NCBI GenBank assembly: GCA_008711135.1 | Contig: VUAW01000001.1 | Location: 124,001-188,000 of the forward strand | Origin: Rhodobacteraceae bacterium LNNU 3342 | Lineage (GTDB): Bacteria > Pseudomonadota > Alphaproteobacteria > Rhodobacterales > Rhodobacteraceae | Reading direction: 5' to 3' | DNA length: 64,000 bases | Shown here: piece by piece, positions 48,398 through 58,203 of the stretch | Layout of the letters: each line of letters opens with the position of its first letter | Numbering within the stretch: the first letter of the stretch is position 1 | Program-made: the position numbers and the translations under genes | The notes under the pieces: generated by a model | What the model was told of the DNA's origin: nothing | The model's database searches: none | What the model saw: only the letters and a program-made list of their open reading frames with translations

Positions 48398-51355
48398 ATG
48401 ACCGACCAGTCCCCCAACGACGTCTTTCATGCCTCTTCGTTCCTTCAGGGGCATAACGCGGAATACATCGACCAGCTTTACGCGCGCTATGCGAATGACC
48501 CGGCCTCGGTCGATGCGGCCTGGGCCGACTTCTTCCGCGCGCTTGGCGATACCGAAGGGGATGTGAAAGGTGTCGCAGCCGGCCCCTCGTGGGCGCGGGG
48601 CGACTGGCCCCCTGCCCCCACCGACGACCTGACCGCTGCGCTGACCGGCGAATGGCCTGCCGCTCCTGTCAAGGAAGCCAAGGGCGCCGGCGACAAGATC
48701 CGCGCCAAGGCGCAGGAAAAGGGCGTGGAGCTGACGGACGCGCAGGTGCAGCGCGCCGTCGTCGATTCCATCCGCGCGCTGATGATCATCCGCGCCTACC
48801 GGATTCGCGGCCACCTCGTGGCTGATCTCGATCCGCTTGGCATGCGTGACCAGACCCCGCATCCGGAGCTTGATCCGAAGTCCTACGGCTTCACCGATGC
48901 CGACATGGACCGGCCGATCTTCATCGACAACGTGCTGGGGCTTCAGGTGGCCTCGATGCGGCAGATCGTCGAGGTGCTTCGGCGTACCTATTGCGGCACC
49001 TTCGCGCTGCAGTACATGCATATTTCCGACCCGGAACAATCCGCCTGGCTGAAAGAGCGGATCGAGGGCTACGGCAAGGAGATCACCTTTACCCGCAACG
49101 GGCGCAAGGCGATCCTGAACAAGCTGGTCGAGGCCGAGGGCTTCGAGAAATTCCTCCATGTGAAATACATGGGCACCAAGCGCTTTGGCCTTGATGGCGG
49201 CGAGGCGCTGATCCCGGCGATGGAACAGATCATCAAGCGCGGCGGCGCGCTGGGTGTGAAAGAGATCGTGATCGGCATGCCCCACCGCGGGCGGCTGAAC
49301 ATCCTCGCCACCGTGATGAACAAGCCCTACCGCGCGATCTTCAACGAATTCCAGGGCGGCAGCTTCAAGCCCGAGGATGTCGAAGGTTCGGGCGACGTGA
49401 AATACCATCTCGGCGCCTCTTCGGACCGGGAATTCGACGGCAACACGGTCCACCTGTCGCTGACCGCGAACCCCAGCCACCTGGAGGCCGTGGACCCGGT
49501 CGTTCTGGGCAAGGCGCGGGCGAAACAGGACCAGCTGAACGACCCTGAACGCCGCGCGGTTCTGCCGGTGCTGCTGCATGGCGACGCAGCCTTCGCGGGC
49601 CAAGGCGTCGTGGCGGAATGCTTCGGCCTTTCGGGGCTGAAGGGTCACCGCACCGGCGGCACGATCCACATCGTGGTGAACAACCAGATCGGCTTCACCA
49701 CCGCGCCGCACTTCAGCCGTTCCTCGCCCTACCCGACCGACATCGCCTTGATGGTCGAGGCGCCGATCTTCCACGTGAACGGCGACGACCCGGAGGCCGT
49801 GGTGCACGCTGCCAAGGTCGCGATCGAGTTCCGCCAGCGCTTCGGCAAGGACGCGGTCATCGACATGTTCTGCTACCGCCGCTTCGGTCACAACGAGGGC
49901 GATGAGCCCATGTTCACCCAGCCGGACATGTATAGCCGCATCAAGCGTCACAAGACGACGCTGCAGCTTTACACCGAACGTCTGGTCGCCGACGGGCTCA
50001 TCCCGGAAGGCGAGATCGAGGACATGAAGGCGGCCTTCCAGGCGCACCTCAACCAAGAGTTCGAGGCCGGCAAGGATTTCAAGCCGAACAAGGCCGACTG
50101 GCTCGATGGCCGCTGGGCGCACCTGACCCGCGAGGGCGAGGATCGCGGTCAGACCGCCATCACGCCGGAAACGATGGCCGAGGTGGGCGCCGCGTTGACC
50201 CGCGTGCCGGAAGGGTTCGACATCCACCGCACGGTGTCGCGCCAGCTCGAAGCCAAGGCCGAGATGTTCAAGACCGGCAAGGGCTTTGACTGGGCCACGG
50301 CCGAGGCGCTGGCCTTTGGCAGCCTCGTGACCGAAGGGTATCCGGTTCGTCTGTCGGGGCAGGATTCGACCCGCGGCACCTTCAGCCAGCGTCATTCGGC
50401 CTTCATCGACCAGAAGACCGAAGAACGTTACTACCCGCTCAACAACATCCGGGCCGGGCAGTCGCGCTATGAGGTCATCGACTCGATGCTCTCGGAATAC
50501 GCGGTGCTTGGGTTCGAATACGGCTATTCGCTGTCCGAACCCAACGCGCTGGTGATGTGGGAAGCCCAGTTCGGCGACTTTGCCAACGGCGCCCAGATCA
50601 TGTTCGACCAGTTCATTTCGTCGGGCGAACGGAAATGGCTGCGGATGTCGGGTCTCGTGATGCTTCTGCCCCACGGCTTCGAAGGCCAAGGGCCGGAACA
50701 TTCCTCCGCCCGACTGGAACGCTTCCTGCAGATGTCGGCCGAGGATAACTGGATCGTCGCGAACTGCACCACGCCCGCGAACTACTTCCACATCCTGCGC
50801 CGCCAGATCCACCGCAGCTTCCGCAAGCCGCTGGTGCTTATGACACCGAAGTCGCTTCTGCGCCACAAGCTGGCTGTGTCCACCGCCGAGGACTTCGTCA
50901 CCGGTTCAAGCTTCCGCCGCGTGCTTTGGGACGATGCGGAAAAGGGGAACAGCGAAACCAAGCTGGTGGCCGATGACAAGATCAAGCGCGTCGTGATCTG
51001 TTCCGGCAAGGTCTACTACGACCTGCTGGAAGAGCGTGACGCCCGCGGGATCGACGACATCTATCTTCTGCGTCTGGAACAGTTCTACCCCTTCCCGGCC
51101 CACAGCCTGGTCAAGGAACTGGAGCGGTTCAAGGATGCCGAGGTGATCTGGTGCCAGGAAGAACCCAAGAACCAGGGCGGCTGGACCTTCGTCGAGCCGA
51201 ACCTCGAGTGGGTTCTGGGCCGGATCGGCGCCAAGTCACAGCGCGCCCGGTACGTCGGCCGCGCCGCGTCGGCCTCGCCGGCGACGGGTCTCGCAAGCCA
51301 GCACAAAGCACAGCAAACGGCGCTCGTGAACGAAGCGCTTACGATCGAAGGATAA
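48398..51355 (+). CDS. sucA: 2-Oxoglutarate dehydrogenase E1 component
   Basis: A 985-residue thiamine diphosphate-dependent E1 (decarboxylates 2-oxoglutarate). N-terminal E2-binding helix [27 protein letters not shown]; then [17 protein letters not shown] and [39 protein letters not shown], with the ThDP motif nearby. Later [19 protein letters not shown] and the C-terminal [14 protein letters not shown] 48398 has AGGTG ahead. It lies 54 bp after sucD and 4 bp before sucB. Confidence 0.97.
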   Translation: MTDQSPNDVFHASSFLQGHNAEYIDQLYARYANDPASVDAAWADFFRALGDTEGDVKGVAAGPSWARGDWPPAPTDDLTAALTGEWPAAPVKEAKGAGDKIRAKAQEKGVELTDAQVQRAVVDSIRALMIIRAYRIRGHLVADLDPLGMRDQTPHPELDPKSYGFTDADMDRPIFIDNVLGLQVASMRQIVEVLRRTYCGTFALQYMHISDPEQSAWLKERIEGYGKEITFTRNGRKAILNKLVEAEGFEKFLHVKYMGTKRFGLDGGEALIPAMEQIIKRGGALGVKEIVIGMPHRGRLNILATVMNKPYRAIFNEFQGGSFKPEDVEGSGDVKYHLGASSDREFDGNTVHLSLTANPSHLEAVDPVVLGKARAKQDQLNDPERRAVLPVLLHGDAAFAGQGVVAECFGLSGLKGHRTGGTIHIVVNNQIGFTTAPHFSRSSPYPTDIALMVEAPIFHVNGDDPEAVVHAAKVAIEFRQRFGKDAVIDMFCYRRFGHNEGDEPMFTQPDMYSRIKRHKTTLQLYTERLVADGLIPEGEIEDMKAAFQAHLNQEFEAGKDFKPNKADWLDGRWAHLTREGEDRGQTAITPETMAEVGAALTRVPEGFDIHRTVSRQLEAKAEMFKTGKGFDWATAEALAFGSLVTEGYPVRLSGQDSTRGTFSQRHSAFIDQKTEERYYPLNNIRAGQSRYEVIDSMLSEYAVLGFEYGYSLSEPNALVMWEAQFGDFANGAQIMFDQFISSGERKWLRMSGLVMLLPHGFEGQGPEHSSARLERFLQMSAEDNWIVANCTTPANYFHILRRQIHRSFRKPLVLMTPKSLLRHKLAVSTAEDFVTGSSFRRVLWDDAEKGNSETKLVADDKIKRVVICSGKVYYDLLEERDARGIDDIYLLRLEQFYPFPAHSLVKELERFKDAEVIWCQEEPKNQGGWTFVEPNLEWVLGRIGAKSQRARYVGRAASASPATGLASQHKAQQTALVNEALTIEG

Positions 51356-51359
51356 GACC

Positions 51360-52862
51360 ATGCCCACCGAAGTCCGCGTGCCCACCCTGGGCGAAAGCGT
51401 CACCGAGGCGACTGTCGCAACCTGGTTCAAGAAGCCGGGCGACAGCGTCGCCGTGGACGAGATGCTGTGCGAGCTTGAAACCGACAAGGTGACCGTAGAG
51501 GTCCCGGCCCCGGTGGGTGGCGTGCTGGCCGAGATCGTGGCCACCGAAGGCACCACCGTGGGCGTCGATGCCCTGCTGGCCCAGATCGCCGAAACGGGCA
51601 ACGCTGGTCCCGAAGAACCGACGCCGCGCAAGTCTGCCGAGGCTGCACCCGCGAAATCGGACGCGGCACCTGTCGATGTCATGGTCCCCACCTTGGGCGA
51701 AAGCGTGACCGAGGCTACGGTTTCGACCTGGTTCAAGAAGGTCGGCGACACCGTCGCGCAGGACGAAATGCTGTGCGAACTTGAAACCGACAAGGTTTCA
51801 GTCGAAGTTCCGGCCCCGGCCGCGGGCGTGCTGACCGAAATCGTCGCGCCCGAAGGCACCACGGTTCAGGCCGCGGGCAAGCTGGCCGTGATTTCGGGCG
51901 CCGCCGGCGCGGCTGCGGCCAAGCCGGCAGCGGCCCCCAAGGCCGAGGCTGCCCCGCAGCAGCAGGCTGGCAAGGATGTCGAGGACGCGCCTTCGGCGAA
52001 AAAGCTGATGGCGGAAAACAACCTTTCGCGTGACGCGGTGACCGGTTCGGGCCGCGATGGACGGATCATGAAGGAAGACGTGCAAAAGGCGCTTTCGGCC
52101 GCCACGGCCCCTGCCCCGGCAGCCCCTGCCGCCCCCCGGGCGCCGGTCCCGGCGGATGACGCAGCGCGCGAGGAACGGGTGAAGATGACCCGCCTGCGCC
52201 AGACCATCGCCCGCCGCCTGAAGGACGCGCAGAACACCGCCGCGATGCTGACGACCTACAACGAGGTCGACATGTCGGGCATCATGGAACTGCGCAACAC
52301 CTACAAGGACCAGTTCGAGAAGAAGCACGGCGTCAAGATGGGCTTCATGTCCTTCTTCGTGAAGGCCTGCACCCACGCGCTGAAAGAGGTCCCCGAGGTC
52401 AACGCCGAGATCGACGGCACCGACATCATCTACAAGAACTACGTCCACATGGGCGTGGCCGTCGGTACGCCGACCGGTCTTGTGGTGCCGGTTGTGCGCG
52501 ATGCCGACCAGATGGGCTTTGCCGCGATCGAGAAGAAGATCGCGGAACTCGGCATCCGCGCCCGTGATGGCAAGCTGTCCATGGCCGAAATGCAGGGCGG
52601 CAGCTTCACCATCTCGAACGGCGGCGTCTATGGCTCGCTCATGTCCTCGCCGATCCTGAACCCGCCGCAGTCGGGCATCCTTGGCATGCACAAGATCCAG
52701 GAACGTCCCGTGGTCGTGAAGGGCCAGATCGTCATCCGCCCGATGATGTATCTTGCACTGTCCTATGAACACCGGATCGTCGACGGCAAGGGCGCGGTGA
52801 CCTTCCTCGTCCGCGTGAAAGAGGCGCTGGAAGATCCCCGCCGCCTGCTGATGGACATCTGA
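51360..52862 (+). CDS. sucB: 2-Oxoglutarate dehydrogenase E2 component, two lipoyl domains
   Basis: A 500-residue dihydrolipoamide succinyltransferase. Two N-terminal lipoyl domains are visible, each with [10 protein letters not shown] and ETDKV (lipoyl Lys near residues 43 and 145); E. coli SucB has one. A Pro-Ala linker is followed by the E1/E3-binding domain ([16 protein letters not shown], residues about 208-240) and a catalytic domain ending [16 protein letters not shown] (active His near 469). [20 protein letters not shown] supports succinyltransferase over acetyltransferase. Linked to sucA by 4 bp. Confidence 0.96.
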   Translation: MPTEVRVPTLGESVTEATVATWFKKPGDSVAVDEMLCELETDKVTVEVPAPVGGVLAEIVATEGTTVGVDALLAQIAETGNAGPEEPTPRKSAEAAPAKSDAAPVDVMVPTLGESVTEATVSTWFKKVGDTVAQDEMLCELETDKVSVEVPAPAAGVLTEIVAPEGTTVQAAGKLAVISGAAGAAAAKPAAAPKAEAAPQQQAGKDVEDAPSAKKLMAENNLSRDAVTGSGRDGRIMKEDVQKALSAATAPAPAAPAAPRAPVPADDAAREERVKMTRLRQTIARRLKDAQNTAAMLTTYNEVDMSGIMELRNTYKDQFEKKHGVKMGFMSFFVKACTHALKEVPEVNAEIDGTDIIYKNYVHMGVAVGTPTGLVVPVVRDADQMGFAAIEKKIAELGIRARDGKLSMAEMQGGSFTISNGGVYGSLMSSPILNPPQSGILGMHKIQERPVVVKGQIVIRPMMYLALSYEHRIVDGKGAVTFLVRVKEALEDPRRLLMDI

Positions 52863-52870
52863 CCTGAGAA

Positions 52871-52899
52871 CAGGGCGCGCCGACACTCTGCGCGCCCTG
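52871..52899 (+). other. Hairpin downstream of sucB
   Basis: CAGGGCGCG (52871-52879) and CGCGCCCTG (52891-52899) form a 9-bp stem with an 11-base loop, eight bases after the sucB stop. No T-run; a 3'-end stabiliser or partial terminator is possible. Confidence 0.5.
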
Positions 52900-52921
52900 C
52901 CCCGGCCAAGGCGCATGCGGC

Positions 52922-53320
52922 ATGAGTGATAACCTGGAGAAAAGCCAAGTCGTCATTGCCCGCATCCTGCAGCGGTTGATGGATCACGGGTTGCAACGCG
53001 GTGACCTGAGTTTCAAGGATCTACAGCTGGGGGAGGAATACCGCCCCTTCGTGCCAACCTGTTTCGACTGGCTCATGCAGGAAGGGATCGTCCGCGCCAC
53101 AAGCAGCAGCACGACGAGCGATGGTGCTTTCTTTGCTGCCAATCCGGTTCTCACGGCCCATGGCTTTGCCGTCTTGGGCAAGACGTTCAATACCGGATCC
53201 GACGAGATCGTCCTGGCGCAAGCGGTCACGATGTCGGCCCAAAGTGGGCGCTCCCTGTCCTCTCTCGGCGATCTTATCGGTGGATTCCTTGGAGGCTTCA
53301 CCAAATCCATGGGATCTTGA
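52922..53320 (+). CDS. Hypothetical protein between sucB and lpd
   Basis: A 132-residue cytosolic protein, no signal peptide or membrane helix of full length. N-terminal half (VIARILQRLMDHGLQRGDLSFKDL, then FVPTCFDWLMQEGIVRAT) looks like a winged-helix-like module. The C-terminal part is small-residue rich (SSLGDLIGGFLGGFTKSMGS) and could be membrane-associated. I recognise no family. It lies in the same strand between sucB and a MAPEG gene, without a strong Shine-Dalgarno at its ATG (52922). Codon use is similar to neighbours but less extreme. Confidence 0.6.
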   Translation: MSDNLEKSQVVIARILQRLMDHGLQRGDLSFKDLQLGEEYRPFVPTCFDWLMQEGIVRATSSSTTSDGAFFAANPVLTAHGFAVLGKTFNTGSDEIVLAQAVTMSAQSGRSLSSLGDLIGGFLGGFTKSMGS

Positions 53321-53331
53321 TGGAGGATGAC

Positions 53332-53727
53332 ATGACCGCGGAACTCACCGTCCTTGCGCTTGCCGCGCTTTTACAAGCCGTCCAGCTGATGCTTTTCGCC
53401 GGTCCGGCCACAAAGGCTGCGGGCTTTGAATACAACCTCAGCCCCCGTGACACGCCGCCCCCGCGCGAACCGTCGGTGCGGGCCAAACGGCTGCAGCGGG
53501 CGCTGAACAACCACTTCGAGGCGCTTGCCTTTTTCACCATCGCCGTGGTGGTGGTGACCCTTTCCGGGCAGTCGAGCGGCTTCACCGCCGCCTGCGCCTG
53601 GATCTACCTTGCCGCCCGGGTGATCTATATCCCTGCCTATGCCTTCGGCTGGGTGCCATGGCGGTCGCTCATCTGGGGTGTGGGGTTTACCGCCACGCTC
53701 GTCATGTTACTTGTCGCGCTGTTCTGA
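53332..53727 (+). CDS. MAPEG family membrane protein
   Basis: A 131-residue membrane protein with four helices: ELTVLALAALLQAVQLMLFAG, ALNNHFEALAFFTIAVVVVTLSG and AACAWIYLAARVIYIPAYAFGWVPWRS with a last hydrophobic helix. NNHFEALAFF and RVIYIPAYAFG are MAPEG motifs (membrane-associated eicosanoid and glutathione metabolism). Starts at 53317 and 53320 are in frame, but GGAGG precedes ATG 53332. Its place between sucB and lpd recurs in Rhodobacteraceae. Function unknown. Confidence 0.85.
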   Translation: MTAELTVLALAALLQAVQLMLFAGPATKAAGFEYNLSPRDTPPPREPSVRAKRLQRALNNHFEALAFFTIAVVVVTLSGQSSGFTAACAWIYLAARVIYIPAYAFGWVPWRSLIWGVGFTATLVMLLVALF

Positions 53728-53763
53728 CGCGACCCAAGAGATTACCGGCCAAAGGAGGCCCAA

Positions 53764-55152
53764 ATGGCACAATATGACCTCATCGTGATCGGCGCCGGAC
53801 CTGGCGGCTACGTTTGCGCGATCCGCGCGGCGCAGCTCGGCCTTAAGACCGCCGTGGTCGAGGGGCGCGACTCGCTCGGCGGCACCTGCCTGAACGTGGG
53901 CTGCATCCCGTCCAAGGCGCTGCTGCACGCGACGCACCAGCTGCACGAGGTTGACCATACCTTTGCCAAGATGGGCCTGAAGACCCAGACGCCAGAGGTC
54001 GACTGGGCACAGATGCAGGCCTACAAGGACGACGTGATCGCCCAGAACACCAAGGGGATCGAGTTCCTGTTCAAGAAGAACAAGATCGACTGGATCAAGG
54101 GCTGGGGCTCGATCCCGGCGCCGGGTCAGGTCAAGGTCGGCGACGAAACCCATTCGGCCAAATCGATCGTTATCGCGACGGGATCCGAACCCTCGGCCCT
54201 GCCGGGGATCGAGATTGACGAGAAAACCGTTGTGACCTCCACCGGCGCACTGGCGCTGGAAAAGATCCCGGCCTCGATGGTCGTGATCGGCGGCGGCGTC
54301 ATCGGGTTGGAGCTAGGTTCGGTCTACAAGCGTCTGGGCGCGGATGTGACGGTTGTGGAATTCCTTGACGGGATAACCCCGGGCCTTGATGGCGAGGTTG
54401 CCAAAAACTTCGAAAAGATCCTGAAGAAGCAGGGCCTGAACATCATCACCGGCGCTGCCGTCCAGCGGGTGGATAACGCGGGCAAATCCGCGACCGTCCA
54501 CTACAAGACCCGCAAGGACGAAAAGGACCATGAGCTTCAGGCAGAGGTCGTGCTGGTCGCCACTGGCCGCCGGTCCTATGTCGGCGGGCTGGGCCTTGAC
54601 GCGGTTGGGGTGCAGGTGACCGACCGTGGCCAGGTGCGGATCGACAAGCACTATGCCACCAACGTCAAGGGCATCTATGCCATCGGCGACGCAGTCGTGG
54701 GCCCGATGCTGGCCCACAAGGCCGAGGATGAGGGCATGGCCGTGGCCGAGATCATCGCCGGCCAGGCAGGTCACGTGAACTATGGCGTCATCCCTGCCGT
54801 CGTCTACACGTCGCCCGAGGTTGCCTCGGTCGGCGAAACCGAGGAAACGCTGAAGACCGCGGGCCGCGCCTACAAGGTCGGCAAGTTCAGCTTCATGGGC
54901 AACGGCCGCGCCAAGGCAAACTTTGCCGCCGACGGCTTCGTCAAGATCCTGGCGGACAAGGACACCGACCGCATCCTGGGTGCCCACATCATCGGCCCAA
55001 TGGCCGGCGACCTGATCCACGAGATCTGCGTGGCCATGGAATTCGGCGCCGCGGCAGAGGATCTGGCTCGCACCTGCCACGCCCACCCGACCTATTCCGA
55101 GGCGGTGCGCGAAGCCGCGCTTGCCTGCAACACCGGCGCAATTCACGCCTGA
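53764..55152 (+). CDS. lpdA: Dihydrolipoamide dehydrogenase (E3)
   Basis: A 462-residue FAD/NAD flavoprotein that reoxidises lipoyl groups. FAD fold [21 protein letters not shown], redox disulfide [13 protein letters not shown] (Cys near 43 and 48), NAD fold [21 protein letters not shown], and the C-terminal His-Glu pair in HAHPTYSE near 441. AAAGGAGG precedes the ATG. As E3 it could serve both 2-oxoglutarate and other dehydrogenase complexes; the location favours the 2-oxoglutarate complex. A terminator follows. Confidence 0.96.
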   Translation: MAQYDLIVIGAGPGGYVCAIRAAQLGLKTAVVEGRDSLGGTCLNVGCIPSKALLHATHQLHEVDHTFAKMGLKTQTPEVDWAQMQAYKDDVIAQNTKGIEFLFKKNKIDWIKGWGSIPAPGQVKVGDETHSAKSIVIATGSEPSALPGIEIDEKTVVTSTGALALEKIPASMVVIGGGVIGLELGSVYKRLGADVTVVEFLDGITPGLDGEVAKNFEKILKKQGLNIITGAAVQRVDNAGKSATVHYKTRKDEKDHELQAEVVLVATGRRSYVGGLGLDAVGVQVTDRGQVRIDKHYATNVKGIYAIGDAVVGPMLAHKAEDEGMAVAEIIAGQAGHVNYGVIPAVVYTSPEVASVGETEETLKTAGRAYKVGKFSFMGNGRAKANFAADGFVKILADKDTDRILGAHIIGPMAGDLIHEICVAMEFGAAAEDLARTCHAHPTYSEAVREAALACNTGAIHA

Positions 55153-55156
55153 ACCC

Positions 55157-55184
55157 AAAGGCCGCCCCTCGGGGCGGCCTTTTC
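55157..55184 (+). terminator. Rho-independent terminator after lpdA
   Basis: AAAGGCCGCCCC (55157-55168) pairs with GGGGCGGCCTTTT (55171-55183) around a tight loop. The symmetric A/T ends allow function on both strands, so it could also end the convergent GntR gene, whose stop lies at 55183. Confidence 0.85.
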
Positions 55185-55833
55185 ATGTGGTCAGATGGCG
55201 CAGCCCCTGCGTCACATCGGTCCGCAGCGCCAGCCGCAGCGCCGGCTCGTCCCCGGCCTTCAGCGCGGCAATGATCATCCGGTGATGTGGCGGCGGCTCA
55301 TTCCGACGCAGGCGGCCATAAAGCGCCCGCATCGTCGGCCCCAGTTGCAGCCAGACCGTTTCAACCATCGCCAGCATCGCCGGCGCCTGCGCCCGCAGGT
55401 ACAGCGTCCGGTGGAATTCAAGATTCGTGCGGATATAGCCGACGGCATCCTGCTTCACGACCGCCTCGGCATTCAGGGCGTTGATCGCCTGCAGCCGGTC
55501 GATCAGCGCGAAATGCGCCCGCGGCAGGGCGCGGCTGCCCATCTCCGGTTCCAGCAGCGCGCGAATGGAGGCCAGTTCCTCGATCCTCTCGTTCGACAGT
55601 TCCGGCGTCGAAATCCGGCCCGAGGATGACAGCGTCAGCGCCCCTTCCGCCACCAGCCGCCGCACCGCTTCGCGCGCAGGTGTCATGCTGGTGCCAAAGG
55701 TCTTGCCCAGCCCCCGCAGCGTCAGCGCCTGCCCCGGCGCGATCTCGCCGTGCATGACCTGCGTGCGCAGGCTGCGATACAGCCGGTCATGGGCAGCGGC
55801 GGTGGGATCAGGGGGGCGAACCGCAGGTTTCAT
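55183..55833 (-). CDS. GntR-family regulator (FadR/FCD subfamily)
   Basis: A 216-residue GntR regulator: winged helix LRTQVMHGEIAPGQALTLRGLGKTFGTSMTPAREAVRRLV (about residues 22-60), then a helical FCD ligand domain (SIRALLEPEMGSRALPR, NLEFHRTLYLRAQAP, HHRMIIAAL). FCD domains bind organic acids with a metal. A copy of GTGATCAC lies 10-17 bp before ATG 55833, and paired copies precede sdhC and sucC, so it is the natural candidate for the TCA operator protein. It follows the YgjP-like gene by 32 bp. A longer start (TTG 55869) is possible. Confidence 0.88.
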   Translation of the reverse strand: MKPAVRPPDPTAAAHDRLYRSLRTQVMHGEIAPGQALTLRGLGKTFGTSMTPAREAVRRLVAEGALTLSSSGRISTPELSNERIEELASIRALLEPEMGSRALPRAHFALIDRLQAINALNAEAVVKQDAVGYIRTNLEFHRTLYLRAQAPAMLAMVETVWLQLGPTMRALYGRLRRNEPPPHHRMIIAALKAGDEPALRLALRTDVTQGLRHLTT

Positions 55834-55842
55834 GCTGACCGT

Positions 55843-55850
55843 GTGATCAC
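55843..55850. promoter_or_regulatory. GTGATCAC site before the GntR gene
   Basis: A single GTGATCAC palindrome (flank TGTGATCAC-G) 10 bp upstream of the GntR start codon, overlapping the expected ribosome-binding region. No second copy lies 21 bp away. It suggests autoregulation by the encoded regulator. Confidence 0.6.
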
Positions 55851-55865
55851 GCCCACCAGCGCCGG

Positions 55866-56558
55866 TCAATCCCCCTCGAAGAGATAGCCGTGAAGCAGAT
55901 GCCCTTCGCTGCGAAGCCAGGCCCGATCAGCCTGCCAATCGGGCTTCAGCCCCGTCACCACGCGCCAGAAGGCGGGTGAGTGGTTCATTTCCACCAGGTG
56001 CGCCACCTCATGCGCGGCGACGTAGTCCAGCACCGACGGCGGCGCCATCACCAGCCGCCATGAAAACATCAGCCGCCCGTCGGATGAACAGGACCCCCAG
56101 CGCGACCGCGTATCCCGCAGCGCAAGCGTTCGGTAAGGCCGCCCCACCTGCCGGGCATAGCTGTCACAGGCCAGCGCCAGCCGCGCCCGGGCCGCATGGC
56201 GCAGAAAGGCCACCACCCGCGGCCCCACGGCCCCCGAATGCGGCAGCAGCAGGCGGCCCCCCTCCACCCGCGGGGCCCGCACCGCCGCCCGCGTCAGGAT
56301 CACGCCGCGGCCCTCCAACGGGATCTCGTCCCCCTCGGCCACCGCGCGCCGCAGCGGCAGGACCGACAGCGCCTTGCGGATCCACCCTTCCTGCGCCCGC
56401 GCGAAATCCAGCGCGTCGCCTTCGCGCGCCCGCAGCGGCAGCGTCAGGGTCACCCGCCCATCCAGCCGCGAAACACGAAGCGAGAACCGCCGCGCCCGCG
56501 CCGACCGGCGCAGCGCGATTTCGATGCTCGGGTTGCCGGGAAGGAGCGCGCGGTCCAT
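55866..56558 (-). CDS. YgjP-like (SprT/WHG) zinc metalloprotease
   Basis: A 230-residue protein of the YgjP/DUF45 family. DTRSRWGSCSSDGRLMFSWRLVMAPPSVLDYVAAHEVAHLVEMNHSPAFW contains the zinc HExxH (residues near 186-190) and the preceding WGSCS motif. The N-terminal half (IEIALRRSARARRFSLRVSRLDGRVTLTLP) is the usual beta domain. The frame is open upstream to 57191, but ATG 56558 with AGGAA gives the family N-terminus. It is divergent from the TIGR02300 gene. Confidence 0.9.
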   Translation of the reverse strand: MDRALLPGNPSIEIALRRSARARRFSLRVSRLDGRVTLTLPLRAREGDALDFARAQEGWIRKALSVLPLRRAVAEGDEIPLEGRGVILTRAAVRAPRVEGGRLLLPHSGAVGPRVVAFLRHAARARLALACDSYARQVGRPYRTLALRDTRSRWGSCSSDGRLMFSWRLVMAPPSVLDYVAAHEVAHLVEMNHSPAFWRVVTGLKPDWQADRAWLRSEGHLLHGYLFEGD

Positions 56559-56719
56559 ATGTTCCTGATAGGTGCTGGCAGTTGGCCGAACCATACCCGC
56601 CAGAGCCTTCTTTGAAAGGGAAAACATGCGTCGGGGGCCGCCGCGAAAGGCTTTACACCCTGCCTCAACTGTGGCAAGGGGCTGCGACTCCGACACGACC
56701 AGTTGAAAAGGGGATGTCC

Positions 56720-57058
56720 ATGCCCAAGGAAGAATGGGGCGTGAAGCGGGTTTGCCCCACCACGGGGAAACGCTTCTACGACCTGAACAAGAACCCGATC
56801 GTGAGCCCCTATACCGGCGAAATCGTCGATATCGAAAGCTCGCGCCGCAAGCTCGCCACCCCCGTCCCTGCCCGTGGCAAGGTCGAGAAGGACGAGGATG
56901 ACGTTCTCGTCGATGATCTCGACACGGATGACGATCTGCTGGCGGCCGATGACACGGACGACGTCGATCTGGACGATGATCTGCTCGAGGATGACGCGGA
57001 TGATACCGTTTCGCTCGACGATCTCGCCGATGTCGGCGGCGACGACGACGAGGCCTGA
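56720..57058 (+). CDS. TIGR02300 family protein
   Basis: A 112-residue protein typical of alphaproteobacteria. The conserved N-terminus is MPKEEWGVKRVCPTTGKRFYDLNKNPIVSPYTGE, with a CPTTGKRFYDL metal-like motif. The C-terminal half is a long aspartate-rich tail (DDVLVDDLDTDDDLL and following), very acidic and probably disordered. ATG 56720 has GGGG six bases ahead; ATG 56714 is too close. It stands alone, 91 bp before tRNA-Ala. Function unknown. Confidence 0.88.
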   Translation: MPKEEWGVKRVCPTTGKRFYDLNKNPIVSPYTGEIVDIESSRRKLATPVPARGKVEKDEDDVLVDDLDTDDDLLAADDTDDVDLDDDLLEDDADDTVSLDDLADVGGDDDEA

Positions 57059-57149
57059 ACTTTTTGGCCGGGGGGCGAATTTTCCGCTTGCACCGCCCCC
57101 CGCCACATCGTAAATGACCGCACGCGACCGGAAACGGAAGCACTTCGGT

Positions 57150-57248
<99 letters not shown>

Positions 57249-57264
57249 AATACGTTAAGGGCTG

Positions 57265-57298
57265 ATGCTGACCAAGCTGACCAGCCCATGCTGACCAA
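57265..57298 (+). repeat. Integrase arm-type repeat candidates, left end
   Basis: ATGCTGACCAA occurs at 57265-57275 and 57288-57298, with a near copy GCTGACCAG at 57276-57284. The same 11-mer occurs twice, same orientation, at the right end. They flank the att cores as integrase arm sites do. Confidence 0.55.
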
Positions 57299-57481
57299 TA
57301 TCCGCTTATAGCCAACCACGCCCTGAACTGGCTTTGCTTTGCGCAACGCGGCAGGAGCCGGATAGCGGGACTGCTCATCGCCCCCTCCCGCTCCTTCCCG
57401 TGCGTGTTTGAACGAATTACGTTCCTCGCGCCCCCGATAGCGCCCGTGCAGGGAAACCATCGGGGGTCCGTTCAGGTGGTT

Positions 57482-58033
57482 CTATGCTGGTGCAGAGAAA
57501 TGAGCCAAGTACTGTGCTTCCTCTGCCGCCTCTTTCGCCAAGGCATCCGCCCGCTCATTCCATCTGATGCCGCTGTGGCCTTCGATCCAGTGCCACTCGA
57601 CCACAAGCCCTTCGGTCGCAGCGAGTACCTGCTCCCACAGGTCACGGTTCTCGACCGGCTTGCCATTGCTCTTGCACCATCCTCGGGCAGTCCATCCGGG
57701 CAACCATTCGGTGAAGCCCTTCACCAGAGTCTGAGAGTCGCTGATGATCGTAGCCTGACTAGTTCGCCATGCTCCAGAAGCTTGCCGTTCAGCGACAAAG
57801 TGCAGGGCGTTGATCACGGCTGTCATCTCGGCACGGATGTTTGTGGAGCGACCATCGAGCGGAGCCTTGCGTTCCACTTTATCATTGAGAGTGAAGCTTC
57901 CGTCGATCAGCAGTGCTACGAAGCCCCAGCCGCTGGGGCCCGGATTGGGTATCGCGGAGCCGTCCGTGAAAATCTCGATACGGGTCTTGCCGTCTTCGGG
58001 CTTGCCACCGCAGTTGGTCAGGGTGTTCGTCAT
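57482..58033 (-). CDS. rnhA: Ribonuclease HI
   Basis: A 183-residue RNase H that cleaves RNA in RNA-DNA hybrids. All catalytic acids are present: Asp24 (IEIFTDGSAIPNPG), Glu69 (STNIRAEMTAVINAL), Asp99 (ATIISDSQTLVKG), His153 and Asp163 (WIEGHSGIRWNERADALAKE). ATG 58033 follows AAAGGACAA. It differs in wording from typical chromosomal alphaproteobacterial RnhA and sits inside the island, so it is probably a mobile, plasmid- or phage-type paralogue. Last gene downstream of the ParB-like gene, 170 bp away. Confidence 0.92.
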   Translation of the reverse strand: MTNTLTNCGGKPEDGKTRIEIFTDGSAIPNPGPSGWGFVALLIDGSFTLNDKVERKAPLDGRSTNIRAEMTAVINALHFVAERQASGAWRTSQATIISDSQTLVKGFTEWLPGWTARGWCKSNGKPVENRDLWEQVLAATEGLVVEWHWIEGHSGIRWNERADALAKEAAEEAQYLAHFSAPA

Positions 58034-58203
58034 GTGTTGTCCTTTGGGTGCGTGTTGGTGATGCGCTTCCGGTGCCCGTCAGCGGGTCGCTGGGGCTGCT
58101 GCATCGGTTCGTGGGGGGTGGGGTACCTTGGGGCGCGGAAGGCCGTCGGGCAGGCGTCAGAACGCGCAAAATGCGTGTTTCTATGGAGTGCGTGTTCTGG
58201 CCG

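Noticed and set aside
48347-50866. An 839-codon open frame antisense to sucA
   Set aside because: It is a GC-bias shadow of sucA; the protein resembles nothing and has the low-complexity character of antisense frames.
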